Shown: positions 1 to 8,798 of the stretch, in pieces
How the letters are laid out: each line of letters begins with the position of its first letter
Numbering within the stretch: position 1 is the stretch's first letter
Assembly (NCBI GenBank): GCA_934699415.1
Contig: CAKUWO010000011.1
Location: forward strand, 1 to 35,884
Direction: 5' to 3'
From: an uncultured Erysipelotrichaceae bacterium
GTDB taxonomy: Bacteria > Bacillota_I > Bacilli_A > Erysipelotrichales > Erysipelotrichaceae
DNA length: 35,884 nt
Notes under the pieces: generated by a model
The model's database searches: none
Told to the model about the DNA's origin: nothing
Seen by the model: only the letters and a program-made list of their open reading frames with translations
Translations under genes and position numbers: made by a program

Positions 1-119
1 TCTTCTTTCAGATTCTACCTCACGATAGACACCCTTGATATTGGCTAGTGGTTGACTACTGCGATGATAATCCCCACGATGGACTTTCACCATCTAGATA
101 TATGCCATGCCCGGCATAC
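1..119 (-). mobile_element. Group IIC intron, 5' end (partial, runs off the window)
   Basis: Read on the minus strand from 119 downward, this stretch resembles domain I of bacterial class C group II introns such as the one from Oceanobacillus iheyensis. It has a GTATGCCGGGCATGG start, a GGTGAAAGTCC element, then AAGGGTGTC and GAATCTGAAAGAAG in the same order and with similar spacing. Class C introns are known to insert just downstream of intrinsic terminator stems, and this one begins four bases after the T-run following the nifJ terminator arm, in the same orientation. The first bases are GTATG rather than the usual GTGYG. The rest of the ribozyme and any reverse transcriptase gene would lie left of base 1, so activity cannot be judged. 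Confidence 0.82.
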
Positions 120-157
120 AATAAAAAGAAGTGCTTCAAAATGAAGTACTTCTTTTG
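120..157 (-). terminator. Intrinsic terminator of nifJ
   Basis: Arms 143-156 and 124-137 pair over 14 bases with one G-T wobble and a five-base loop. On the minus strand the stem is followed by a T-rich tail that runs into the group IIC intron boundary at 119/120. It starts six bases after the nifJ stop codon. Confidence 0.9.
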
Positions 158-162
158 TTTAA

Positions 163-3100
163 TTATTCAGCATTAAATGTTTTCTGGAATTCTAATAAAC
201 GATAATAACGCATTTCAGCATCATTTCTAGTCTTTGTGAATGCTTGCATTGCTTCATCTTTACCTTTTAAAGCAACAAGTTGTGCGAATCGGTTTTCATT
301 TAATAAGAAATTAGCGAATTTATCAAACTGTGGCTCTTTAGAATCAATTGTGAGTGGTTTTTCTTTACGCGGATCAAAACGATAAAGAGTTGTATAACCA
401 CATTCAACAGCTTGTTTTTCAACTTCTTGATGCTTAGATAAACCACCTTTAATACCATGTTCCTGACATGGACAATAAGCAACAATAATACTTGGTCCAT
501 CATAGCTTTCAGCTTCAATCATGGCATTTAATGTTTGTTGGCGATTAGCACCCATCGATACTGATGCAACATATACCGAACCGTATTGCATAAAAATCAT
601 ACCTAAATCTTTCTTAGCAGTCGCTTTACCACCAGCAGCAAATTTAGCAACAGCAGCAGATTGGGTAGCTTTAGATGATTGACCGCCAGTATTTGAATAG
701 ACTTCTGTATCAAGAACTAAGACATTAACATTTAAGTTATTGGCTAACACATGGTCAAGTCCACCATAACCAATATCATATGCCCAACCATCGCCACCTA
801 AAATCCATACTGATTTAGATACTAGATCGTCTTTAAATTTAAGAATTTCTTTTACTGCCTCATTATTACTATTGGTAACAGCAGTGATTAATTCGTCTTT
901 AATTGCTCTTTGAGCATCACGATCATCTTTAGCTTCAAGATATTTTACAAAGATATCATGACAATCAGAATCAATATTATTTTCAATAATCGATAATAAG
1001 CGTGCTTGTTTATAGTTTTGTGCAAGAGCCATGCCAAAGCCATATTCAGCATTATCTTCAAATAATGAGTTAGCCCAAGCTGGTCCATTGCCTTCTTTGT
1101 CTTTAACAAATGGGTTGATTGGTGTAGTTGAAGAATAAATCATTGAGCATCCAGTTGCATTGGCAATAAGCATATCTTTACCAAATAGTTGGCTTGCGAG
1201 TTTTGTGTATGGTGTTTCACCACATCCAGGACAAGCTCCAGATACTTCAAAATATGGTTTTAAGAATTGTGAACCTTTAACAGTTTTGATATTAAATAAT
1301 GAACTCTTTTCTTCTACTTCTTTGAAAAGATAATCAGCTAATTCATCTTGTGCTAATTTTTCTTTTACATCTACCATTTCTAAAGCTTTTTCACCAGCTT
1401 TACCAGGGCATTCATTAACACACAAGCCACATCCTGTACAGTTTGTAGGTGATACTTGAATACGGAATTTTAAGCCTTCATTGCCTTTGCCAATTGCATC
1501 TGCTGTCTTGAAACTGATTGGTGCTTTTTCGATTTCTTCTTCATTCAAAAGGAAAGGACGAATCGTACCATGAGGACACACAAAAGAGCAGAAGTTACAT
1601 TGAATACATTTGTCCGGATTCCATGAAGGCACAGCTTGAGCGATTGTACGCTTTTCTTTATATGAAGTATTAGGCTGTAATGAACCATCTTCTAAATCAT
1701 ATTTAAGGAAATTAGATACCGGTAAATCATAACCATTTAAAGCATTAATAACATTAACATGATTATCAAGATATGGATCGTTTGTTAACTTAGTTGCTTC
1801 AATTTCATAATCCTTCCAATAATCTTTTACTTCTACTTCAACTAATCCTTCTTTGCCTGAATCGATAGCCTTATAGTTTAATAAAACAATTTCTTCACCC
1901 TTCTTACTATATGATTTTTTAGCTGCTTCTTTCATATAATTCAAAGCATCTTCATAAGGCATAATATCAGGATTAAGTGCAAAGAATGCGGATTGAAGAA
2001 TGGTATTAGTACGTCTTCCCATACCGATATCTTTAGCGATTGATGAAGCATCGATAATATAGAATTTCGCATGTTTTAAAGCTAATTGTTTAAGTAATTT
2101 ATGTGGTAATTTTTCTTCAATTTCTTCTTTAGTATAAGAAGTATTAAGCAAGAAAGTACCATTTTCCTTTAAACGATTAACCATTTCGTATTTATAACAA
2201 TATTCGTCTAAGGAACATGAAATGAAATCAGCATTTTCAATATAATAAACAGAACGAATAGGTGTTGGACCAAAACGTAAATGGCTACGTGTTACACCAC
2301 CCGCTTTTTTAGAATCATATTGGAAATAAGCTTGAACATAACGATCTGTATGGTCACCAATAATTTTAATAGATGATTTATTAGCAGATACTGTACCATC
2401 AGATCCTAAACCAAAGAATAAGCAAGATGTATAATCATGTTCATTCTGGAAATAAGGCTCTACATCTAATGATGTATGATTAACATCATCAACAATACCA
2501 ATAGTAAATGGATCTTTCATCTCATCTTTCTTTAATTCATCAAATACTGCTTTAATCTCTTTTGGAGCAGTATTACGAGATGATAAACCATAACGTCCGC
2601 CAATAATTTCAATATCTTTATGTCCCTTTAAGGCGCTTACAACATCTAAATAGAGTGGTTCTCTAGCACCACTTTCAAGTGTACGATCCAATACAGCTAT
2701 CTTCTTAACAGTCTTTGGTAATACTTTTTCAAGATATTTAAGTGAGAAAGGACGATAGAGATGTACTTTAATAAGCCCTACTTTATAGCCTTGTTTATTT
2801 AAAGTATCGACGGTTTCTTTAATAGTTTCAGTAACTGAACCCATAGCAATAATGATATGTTCAGCTTCTTCATCACCATAATAGGTAAAAGGTGCATAAT
2901 TTCTGCCGGTATAAGAAGAAATTTCTTCCATATATTTATTAACAATATCAGCCATCTTATCGTAATAGATATTCTGAGCTTCTCTTGCAGGGAAGAAGAT
3001 ATCATCATTTTCAGATCCACCTCTTACTACCGGATTATGATGAGGATTAAGAGCTTTAGTTTTAAAACGAGCTACACTATCCCAATCAACAAGTGATTTT

Positions 3101-3672
3101 AAATAGTCATAATCTAAAACTTCAATCTTATCAATTTCATGTGAAGTTCTAAAACCATCAAAGAAATGAATAAATGGTAAAGATCCTTCAATAGCTGCTA
3201 AATGAGCAACGCCTGCTAAATCCATTGCTTCTTGAACAGAATGTGAAGCCAACATACAGATACCTGTTTGTCTACAAGCATAAATATCCTGATGGTCACC
3301 AAAGATTGATAAAGCACGTCCGGCAAGCGATCTAGCTGCAACATGGATTACACCAGGTAAAAGTTCACCACTCCATTTATAAAGATTTGGAATCATTAAA
3401 GCTAAGCCTTGTGAAGCTGTAAATGTTGAAGCGAAAGCACCACCTTGTAAAGCACCATGAACAGCGCCAGCGGCACCACCTTCAGCTTGCATTTCAACTA
3501 CTTTTACTCTGCTACCATAGATATTTTCTCTTCCTTGGGTTGACCAAGCATCAATATACTCAGCCATTGGAGATGATGGAGTGATTGGATAGATACATGC
3601 AATTTCAGTGAATGCATAAGCTACATGTGCTGCCGCTGTATTACCATCCATAGACATAAACTGTTTTGACAT
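163..3672 (-). CDS. nifJ: Pyruvate:ferredoxin (flavodoxin) oxidoreductase
   Basis: Single-chain, cytoplasmic, thiamine-diphosphate enzyme that oxidises pyruvate with CoA to acetyl-CoA and CO2 and reduces ferredoxin or flavodoxin; central to anaerobic pyruvate use. At 1169 residues it has the full family length. The N-terminal part (GNTAAAHVAYAFTE, YPITPSSPM) is the pyruvate-binding transketolase-like domain. Two 4Fe-4S motifs follow: CIQCNFCSFVCP near residue 688 and CTGCGLCVNECP near 744. The C-terminal thiamine-diphosphate domain starts at CPGCGE near 815 and includes GGDGWAYDIGYGG near 955. The ATG at 3672 follows a good AAAGGAGGAAA site. It lies 39 bases after pyrR with no terminator between them, so it may be co-transcribed with pyrR or have its own promoter; none is obvious. 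Confidence 0.97.
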   Translation of the reverse strand: MSKQFMSMDGNTAAAHVAYAFTEIACIYPITPSSPMAEYIDAWSTQGRENIYGSRVKVVEMQAEGGAAGAVHGALQGGAFASTFTASQGLALMIPNLYKWSGELLPGVIHVAARSLAGRALSIFGDHQDIYACRQTGICMLASHSVQEAMDLAGVAHLAAIEGSLPFIHFFDGFRTSHEIDKIEVLDYDYLKSLVDWDSVARFKTKALNPHHNPVVRGGSENDDIFFPAREAQNIYYDKMADIVNKYMEEISSYTGRNYAPFTYYGDEEAEHIIIAMGSVTETIKETVDTLNKQGYKVGLIKVHLYRPFSLKYLEKVLPKTVKKIAVLDRTLESGAREPLYLDVVSALKGHKDIEIIGGRYGLSSRNTAPKEIKAVFDELKKDEMKDPFTIGIVDDVNHTSLDVEPYFQNEHDYTSCLFFGLGSDGTVSANKSSIKIIGDHTDRYVQAYFQYDSKKAGGVTRSHLRFGPTPIRSVYYIENADFISCSLDEYCYKYEMVNRLKENGTFLLNTSYTKEEIEEKLPHKLLKQLALKHAKFYIIDASSIAKDIGMGRRTNTILQSAFFALNPDIMPYEDALNYMKEAAKKSYSKKGEEIVLLNYKAIDSGKEGLVEVEVKDYWKDYEIEATKLTNDPYLDNHVNVINALNGYDLPVSNFLKYDLEDGSLQPNTSYKEKRTIAQAVPSWNPDKCIQCNFCSFVCPHGTIRPFLLNEEEIEKAPISFKTADAIGKGNEGLKFRIQVSPTNCTGCGLCVNECPGKAGEKALEMVDVKEKLAQDELADYLFKEVEEKSSLFNIKTVKGSQFLKPYFEVSGACPGCGETPYTKLASQLFGKDMLIANATGCSMIYSSTTPINPFVKDKEGNGPAWANSLFEDNAEYGFGMALAQNYKQARLLSIIENNIDSDCHDIFVKYLEAKDDRDAQRAIKDELITAVTNSNNEAVKEILKFKDDLVSKSVWILGGDGWAYDIGYGGLDHVLANNLNVNVLVLDTEVYSNTGGQSSKATQSAAVAKFAAGGKATAKKDLGMIFMQYGSVYVASVSMGANRQQTLNAMIEAESYDGPSIIVAYCPCQEHGIKGGLSKHQEVEKQAVECGYTTLYRFDPRKEKPLTIDSKEPQFDKFANFLLNENRFAQLVALKGKDEAMQAFTKTRNDAEMRYYRLLEFQKTFNAE

Positions 3673-3711
3673 TTGTTTCCTCCTTTTGGATTAAGTCAAA
3701 GCAAAATCAAA

Positions 3712-4218
3712 TTAATCAATAATAATTACTTTATCTTCATCGTCATATTCTTTTAAATGAACAGCTACTTTTTCATTTATAGATGTTGGAATATTTTTGC
3801 CAACATAATCTGCTCTAATTGGTAATTTACGATGCCCACGATCTACAAGTACAGCCGCTTCAATTTTATTAGCACGACCACGATGCATCACTCCATCCAT
3901 AGCAGCTCTAATTGTGCGTCCTTCAAATAAAACATCATCAACAAGAATAACAATGCGATCTATTACTTCAAAAGGTAAAGGTGAAGCATTTTCACTTATG
4001 ACATCATCACGATATTCATGAAAGTCAAAGCTTACCGTTTCAACTTCTACTCCTGTAAGAATGCGAATATTTCTTTTTAAACGCTCAGCTATTGCCTCAC
4101 CTCTTGTTTTTATACCAACAAGTAATAATTTATCTAAATCAGGATGGCTCTCAATAATTTCATGTGCTAAACGCTTTAATGTACGCGCAATCTGTGCTTC
4201 ATCCATTATTTCCTTCAT
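3712..4218 (-). CDS. pyrR: PyrR: pyrimidine operon regulator / uracil phosphoribosyltransferase
   Basis: Member of the PyrR phosphoribosyltransferase family, which converts uracil plus PRPP to UMP and, in many Firmicutes, binds pyr mRNA to promote attenuation. The PRPP-binding loop VDDVLFEGRT sits at residues 93-102, and the N-terminus (MDEAQIARTLKRLAHEI) is typical. The 168-residue length is slightly below the usual 175-180. Its ATG overlaps the stop codon of the upstream PASTA gene (TAATG), implying translational coupling. No pyr biosynthesis gene is adjacent and I see no PyrR-type attenuator here, so whether it acts as an RNA-binding regulator cannot be decided; the enzyme assignment is firm. 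Confidence 0.94.
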   Translation of the reverse strand: MKEIMDEAQIARTLKRLAHEIIESHPDLDKLLLVGIKTRGEAIAERLKRNIRILTGVEVETVSFDFHEYRDDVISENASPLPFEVIDRIVILVDDVLFEGRTIRAAMDGVMHRGRANKIEAAVLVDRGHRKLPIRADYVGKNIPTSINEKVAVHLKEYDDEDKVIIID

Positions 4219-6263
4219 TAGTCACTACCTCTTGAAACTGTAATTTCGATATTGGCACTTAATACAACCTGTTTAAAGAGTTCTTCAATACGTTCACCAT
4301 TTGCTTTAACAGCAATGATTGTACCCTCAGTAGTCTTATCCTCTACTCCGATAATATTAATATTAGTAAAACCAATACCTTTTAAATAGCTTTCAACATT
4401 GGCTACTCTTTCTTCATACCCTTTACCGCTTACAAAAGCATTCATAACATCTGCTCTTGGTAAACTTCCGGTTTTTTCACTAGGCGTTGGTGTAGGCTCA
4501 GGACTTGGCTCGGCCTTTTTAATACCATATTTACAACTTACAACCGTATCATTACCACTAGAAGATAATGAGCAATCGTAAAGCAAACCTACTTTGTCGT
4601 TATTAGTAACATCATTTTTCTTGAAGACTAAATGTGCATTGCGGTTATTCATTTCGTTGACATATTTATTAGCTTCATCTAGATTCTTATTGTTGAATCG
4701 GCTTAAATCAGCTTTAAATTCGCCAATTGATAAAGCGTAATTTATGGTATCTCCTTTATTAAAGCTACCATCATCATAAGAATAGACAGTGCCATTCTTT
4801 AAAGTTTTAGAATAATAAGTTATTGAGCTTTTCTTAGCTTTAAGTCCTAAACTTTCAATATAAGCAATAAAATCTTTTTCGCTTATACCTAATTTATTAT
4901 CAGCAACAACAACCTTTTCACTACTTGTGTTACCATCTTTAATACCTAATTTGCATGAAACAGTTGTTGTATAACCACTCTTTGATGAATTGCAATCATA
5001 GAGTAAACCTACTTTATCATTATTCTTTACTTCGGTTTTCTTAAGAACCAAATGACCATTCATATCAGAAATCTTAGTTACATATTTATTGGCATCATTA
5101 AGACTCTTATTTTCAAATTGCGTTAAATCAACAACATAAGCGCCAATAGATAAAGAATAGTTAACTGTTTCGCCTTTCTTAAGATAGCCATCATCATATG
5201 AATAAATAGCACCTTCTTTAATTGTTGTGGAATAGAAAGTAGTATCTTTTTTATTAGCTTTTAAGTCAAGCGAAGTAATATAAGCAATAAAATCTTTTTC
5301 GCTATATCCTAAACGTTTATCATCAACAAAGACTTTATCATCATTTCCACTTGATAAATAAATAGTAATTGTTTGGCCTCTAAATACATTTTCACCTTTG
5401 GAAGGACGTTGAGATATAGCTAAACCTTCTTTAACAGTTTCTGAAGATTGTTTAATATATTTAACTTTTAAATCATTATCTTTAATATACTTATTAATTT
5501 CAGCTTCACTTTTATGGCTTAAATCATCTAGTTTTATAGCTTTTCCGCCACTTAATGTAACCTCAATTGAAGCACCTGGAGAAATAATAGTACCTGCAGA
5601 TTTGCTTTGTGATAAAACTTTATTGTATTCAGTATCAGATGAAATATATGAAAATTTAATCGTTACAGAGTTAGAAGAAGACCATGCTTCAATCCCGCTC
5701 TTACTATATTTAGTGAAATCAGGAATGGTAATTTGAACCGAATCTTTATCATCTCCAGCTGATAATGTAACAACAATTGGTGTATTTCTAGCCACTTCAC
5801 CATCTTGCGATATTTTTAGAACTGTATCTTTATTAGCTTTGTCTAATACATATTCATAAGTAATATCTGTAAAATGATTTTTTAAAAACCATTCTTCAAG
5901 CACCTGTTTTGTGGTATTTTCTTCAATTGTTGGTAGAGTTACTTTAAGTTCAGGATCTGGTCCTTTAGATAAAACAATCACTAAAGTACCATCAATCTTT
6001 TCGCCAATTGCTGGCTTTTGCGATATCGGTTTACCTATTTCGATAGTTTCGGAATATTGATCCGAGAACTTTAAATCTTCTTCTTTCAAGCCTTCTTTGC
6101 TAGCCCATGATACAATTTCATCTTTTTCTAACTTAGTGAAATCGATAGCAATAATATCATGTTTAAAGAAAGTATTATAACTAAGATAGCAAGTACCTCC
6201 TAAAAGCACTGCTAGAAGCAAGATAACTAATAAATTAATTTTGTTAGTTAGAAAGTTTTTCAT
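4218..6263 (-). CDS. Membrane-anchored PASTA-like repeat protein without a kinase domain
   Basis: A 681-residue protein with a short basic N-terminus, one membrane segment (about residues 9-28) and a long extracellular part. Residues about 35-300 contain several PASTA-like modules, each about 65-70 residues and ending in strands such as VIVLSKGPDPE, VVTLSAGDDKD and ITIYLSSGNDD. Two 140-residue tandem units follow (about 310-589), each with a conserved YDC...VSC cysteine pair. A proline-rich linker (PSPEPTPTPSE) and a final module of about 70 residues end the protein. PASTA domains are known to bind peptidoglycan and usually sit on serine/threonine kinases or PBPs; no kinase part exists here. 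The start overlaps the glucosaminidase stop (ATGA), which suggests a joint surface or wall role. The exact function is unknown. Confidence 0.8.
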   Translation of the reverse strand: MKNFLTNKINLLVILLLAVLLGGTCYLSYNTFFKHDIIAIDFTKLEKDEIVSWASKEGLKEEDLKFSDQYSETIEIGKPISQKPAIGEKIDGTLVIVLSKGPDPELKVTLPTIEENTTKQVLEEWFLKNHFTDITYEYVLDKANKDTVLKISQDGEVARNTPIVVTLSAGDDKDSVQITIPDFTKYSKSGIEAWSSSNSVTIKFSYISSDTEYNKVLSQSKSAGTIISPGASIEVTLSGGKAIKLDDLSHKSEAEINKYIKDNDLKVKYIKQSSETVKEGLAISQRPSKGENVFRGQTITIYLSSGNDDKVFVDDKRLGYSEKDFIAYITSLDLKANKKDTTFYSTTIKEGAIYSYDDGYLKKGETVNYSLSIGAYVVDLTQFENKSLNDANKYVTKISDMNGHLVLKKTEVKNNDKVGLLYDCNSSKSGYTTTVSCKLGIKDGNTSSEKVVVADNKLGISEKDFIAYIESLGLKAKKSSITYYSKTLKNGTVYSYDDGSFNKGDTINYALSIGEFKADLSRFNNKNLDEANKYVNEMNNRNAHLVFKKNDVTNNDKVGLLYDCSLSSSGNDTVVSCKYGIKKAEPSPEPTPTPSEKTGSLPRADVMNAFVSGKGYEERVANVESYLKGIGFTNINIIGVEDKTTEGTIIAVKANGERIEELFKQVVLSANIEITVSRGSD
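4497..5336 (-). repeat. Two tandem 420-base units within the PASTA-like gene
   Basis: The copies span 5336-4917 and 4916-4497 and are exactly 420 bases (140 codons) apart. Both encode EKDFIAYI, YSYDDG, ANKYV, NNDKVGLLYDC and VSCK.GIK at matching positions. The DNA also matches in stretches, for example the block at 4864-4880 and its counterpart at 5284-5300. Divergence elsewhere shows the duplication is not recent. Confidence 0.88.
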
Positions 6264-8794
6264 TCACTTACCTCTTTTATTTCTAAATGAATACTTCCTA
6301 AAGCATCATTTGTATAGAAACAATATTCTTTCTTATCAATTATTTTATGTTCTAAATCTAAAAATGAGCGATTAGTTACAGGAACAATATCGTAATATTC
6401 ACCATTTTTAATAGTCATCATTAAATCATAATTGCCTGGCTTTAAAGTTGATAAACTAGCTGTTGCATCAAAACAAATTCTCGAAAAATCATATTTTGAT
6501 TTATATATTTCGTTGAAATTATATTTACAACTATTACTAGCATCATTAAATGCAAGATAATTAGTATCACTATTTATTAAATATAATTTATATTCAATAT
6601 CAGCATCTTTATCAAAATCTACATAATAGATAATGCCAATCCCATCAATCCTTAATTCACCTTTATCATTTAATTCAAATTTATCAAATGTCGCAAAAGA
6701 ATCACGATTACTTGGTTTATTTAATAATGAATAATCTAGTGGTGATGACAATATTTCTAAAGTAAAGCGATAATTATATGAATATTCGCTTTTTAAAATG
6801 TAGTTATCATTTTCTATATAGTGAGCATAAGCATAATCTTGATTACTACTTCTAAGTTCAACAATCTTATCTAGCTTATTAGTTTTCATTCTAAGATATA
6901 AGCCATATCTGCCTTCTTTTAAGGAAGAGAAATCAATACTACCTTTAAAGCCACTGTAACTATAGTCATAACCATCATTAAGATTGAAACCTTCATTTTT
7001 AACGGTTGCTATTTCAGTTTCAAGATAATTATCTTCATCTAAATAATCTTTTAAAATTAAAGAATATTTAATATCTTTTTCATTTGAAAGATTTAATTCT
7101 TTAAATAAAGCAATACCATTAATATCAATCTTATTCTTATCAAGGCTTATAACATCAATTGCTCGCATTGCTTGATAATCTTTTTCATCCGGAAGGTCTT
7201 CAATTAATAAATCTGAAGTTTTAATATATGCAACCGATTCATTAAAATCATAATCAAATAACGGATTAGTTTTACCATTAGTGATAGGTGTTTTATGCGT
7301 TAGAATCTTACCATCTTTAATAGCATTAGTTGATTGAATCTTAGTATATTCACCAACTTCATCAAGCGTTATAACATAGAAACCTTTTTGATAATTACCG
7401 CCATAACCTGTAGTATAGAGTACTTTACTACTATTAGGCTCAAGATAAATATTAGTATCAAAAGTTTTGATTAATTTAAACTCATATTTATCATAATCGC
7501 TTAGTTTACCATTATAGTTATTAGCAGTCTTATCAATTTTATAGGCATAGGAAGCAATTTTCATACCCCAATATGGATCTGAAGCGTATTTAACATTAAG
7601 TCCTGCACCTTTATTGCCAATCGAAGAGCCGAAGAAACGACCATCAGTGATATCAATAAAACCTCTTAAATTAATACCCATTTGTTCATTAATACAATGA
7701 GAAACAGATTGAAATGAAGTAGCACTATTAGGTGAAGAATCAAATGCTCTCCAGCCAAATAAGTTATTCTTTTTAATTGCTAAATTAGAAGTACCATAAG
7801 CCGATTCATGAAGCGCCATCGCATAAATTAGCAAAGCATTAATTCCATATTTATTTTGAGCATCAATAAAAGTCTGCGCTTGTTCTTTCATAATTGACTT
7901 ATCATATCTGCCTGATTGTTTTAAGAAAGTCTCAAGCTGAGCAGCATAGATGTTAGTTTTAGAGCGTAAAGGTAACCATTGATAATAATTTAAGTATTCA
8001 CCAGCTTTATCCTTTAATTCAGAATCGAAATAAAAATTAATTCCATCACTTGAATAATATCTTTTATTCTCTTCCATAAAGTCTGGTGCAACCCCAGCAA
8101 CAATGCTGTAAGTGAGAGCTTGATCACTATTTTTTGAAGGATATGCTAAATGATAATTAAATATTAAATCTTTATAGTTACCATTAGTTTTAACTTCATA
8201 ATAGTCTTCATCTAAAATAACTCTATAAGGATCTTCATTAAAATAAAGATTATTACCACCAAGATAAATAGGTATTCTTTTTTCAATGAATTTCATAGGT
8301 ACAAGGTCAGTAAATTCTAAGTCTGTATAGCCATCAAAGCCATTAAGACTAACCTTCAACATGCCTCTTTTACCATCTTTTAAAACACGACTCGTTTCTT
8401 GATAGAATAATTGATAATAAGAAGAAACATAGGTCTGCTTATGATAAATATCGCGTATTGAAATATCTTCGTAGATATTTAAAGTTGATACATCCTCATT
8501 TTCTCTTCCGGGATATGAATAAACATAGCCTTTATTCATAGAAATGATTTTAGTAGGTGAATATGATGTAGCAGATCTTACAACATAATCATCACCCAAT
8601 TCTTTCATCTTTTTATTAGCTTCATCGAAATTGTCATAACATTCTTTCTTACTAAAAGAGCCGTCATCGTTAATATATGACAATTCATAATAATTACATG
8701 AAATAGGATATGTATCGGCTTTAGCTATCTTAATATTTAAATTGGTAAATAATAATAAATTTATAAGAAATAATAATAAAGTCTTTTTATTCAT
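6260..8794 (-). CDS. Secreted glucosaminidase-domain peptidoglycan hydrolase
   Basis: Likely endo-beta-N-acetylglucosaminidase that cuts peptidoglycan glycan strands outside the membrane. An N-terminal signal peptide (lysine-rich start, hydrophobic leucine run, likely cleavage after AKA near residue 27) is followed by about 260 residues of uncertain N-terminal domains. A glucosaminidase (LytG/FlgJ-like) domain lies at about 295-425, with the catalytic glutamate in MALHESAYGTS near residue 329 and NLFGW after it. The C-terminal 400 residues are beta-rich and unrecognised. I chose the ATG at 8794 over the in-frame TTG at 8797 because it is better spaced from the GAGGT site. The end overlaps the PASTA gene start by four bases (ATGA), so both are probably made together. 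Confidence 0.86.
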   Translation of the reverse strand: MNKKTLLLFLINLLLFTNLNIKIAKADTYPISCNYYELSYINDDGSFSKKECYDNFDEANKKMKELGDDYVVRSATSYSPTKIISMNKGYVYSYPGRENEDVSTLNIYEDISIRDIYHKQTYVSSYYQLFYQETSRVLKDGKRGMLKVSLNGFDGYTDLEFTDLVPMKFIEKRIPIYLGGNNLYFNEDPYRVILDEDYYEVKTNGNYKDLIFNYHLAYPSKNSDQALTYSIVAGVAPDFMEENKRYYSSDGINFYFDSELKDKAGEYLNYYQWLPLRSKTNIYAAQLETFLKQSGRYDKSIMKEQAQTFIDAQNKYGINALLIYAMALHESAYGTSNLAIKKNNLFGWRAFDSSPNSATSFQSVSHCINEQMGINLRGFIDITDGRFFGSSIGNKGAGLNVKYASDPYWGMKIASYAYKIDKTANNYNGKLSDYDKYEFKLIKTFDTNIYLEPNSSKVLYTTGYGGNYQKGFYVITLDEVGEYTKIQSTNAIKDGKILTHKTPITNGKTNPLFDYDFNESVAYIKTSDLLIEDLPDEKDYQAMRAIDVISLDKNKIDINGIALFKELNLSNEKDIKYSLILKDYLDEDNYLETEIATVKNEGFNLNDGYDYSYSGFKGSIDFSSLKEGRYGLYLRMKTNKLDKIVELRSSNQDYAYAHYIENDNYILKSEYSYNYRFTLEILSSPLDYSLLNKPSNRDSFATFDKFELNDKGELRIDGIGIIYYVDFDKDADIEYKLYLINSDTNYLAFNDASNSCKYNFNEIYKSKYDFSRICFDATASLSTLKPGNYDLMMTIKNGEYYDIVPVTNRSFLDLEHKIIDKKEYCFYTNDALGSIHLEIKEVSE

Positions 8795-8798
8795 CAAG

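Noticed and set aside
300..3096. Short open frames within nifJ on both strands
   Set aside because: All lie inside the intact 1169-residue nifJ and show no recognisable protein or start signal.
3673..3711. PyrR-binding attenuator near pyrR
   Set aside because: The short gap after pyrR and the region before it contain no conserved PyrR binding hairpin or alternative terminator.
4864..5303. Possible mobile repeat element from near-identical DNA blocks 420 bases apart
   Set aside because: The spacing is a whole number of codons and both copies are in frame in one gene, so it is a protein domain duplication.
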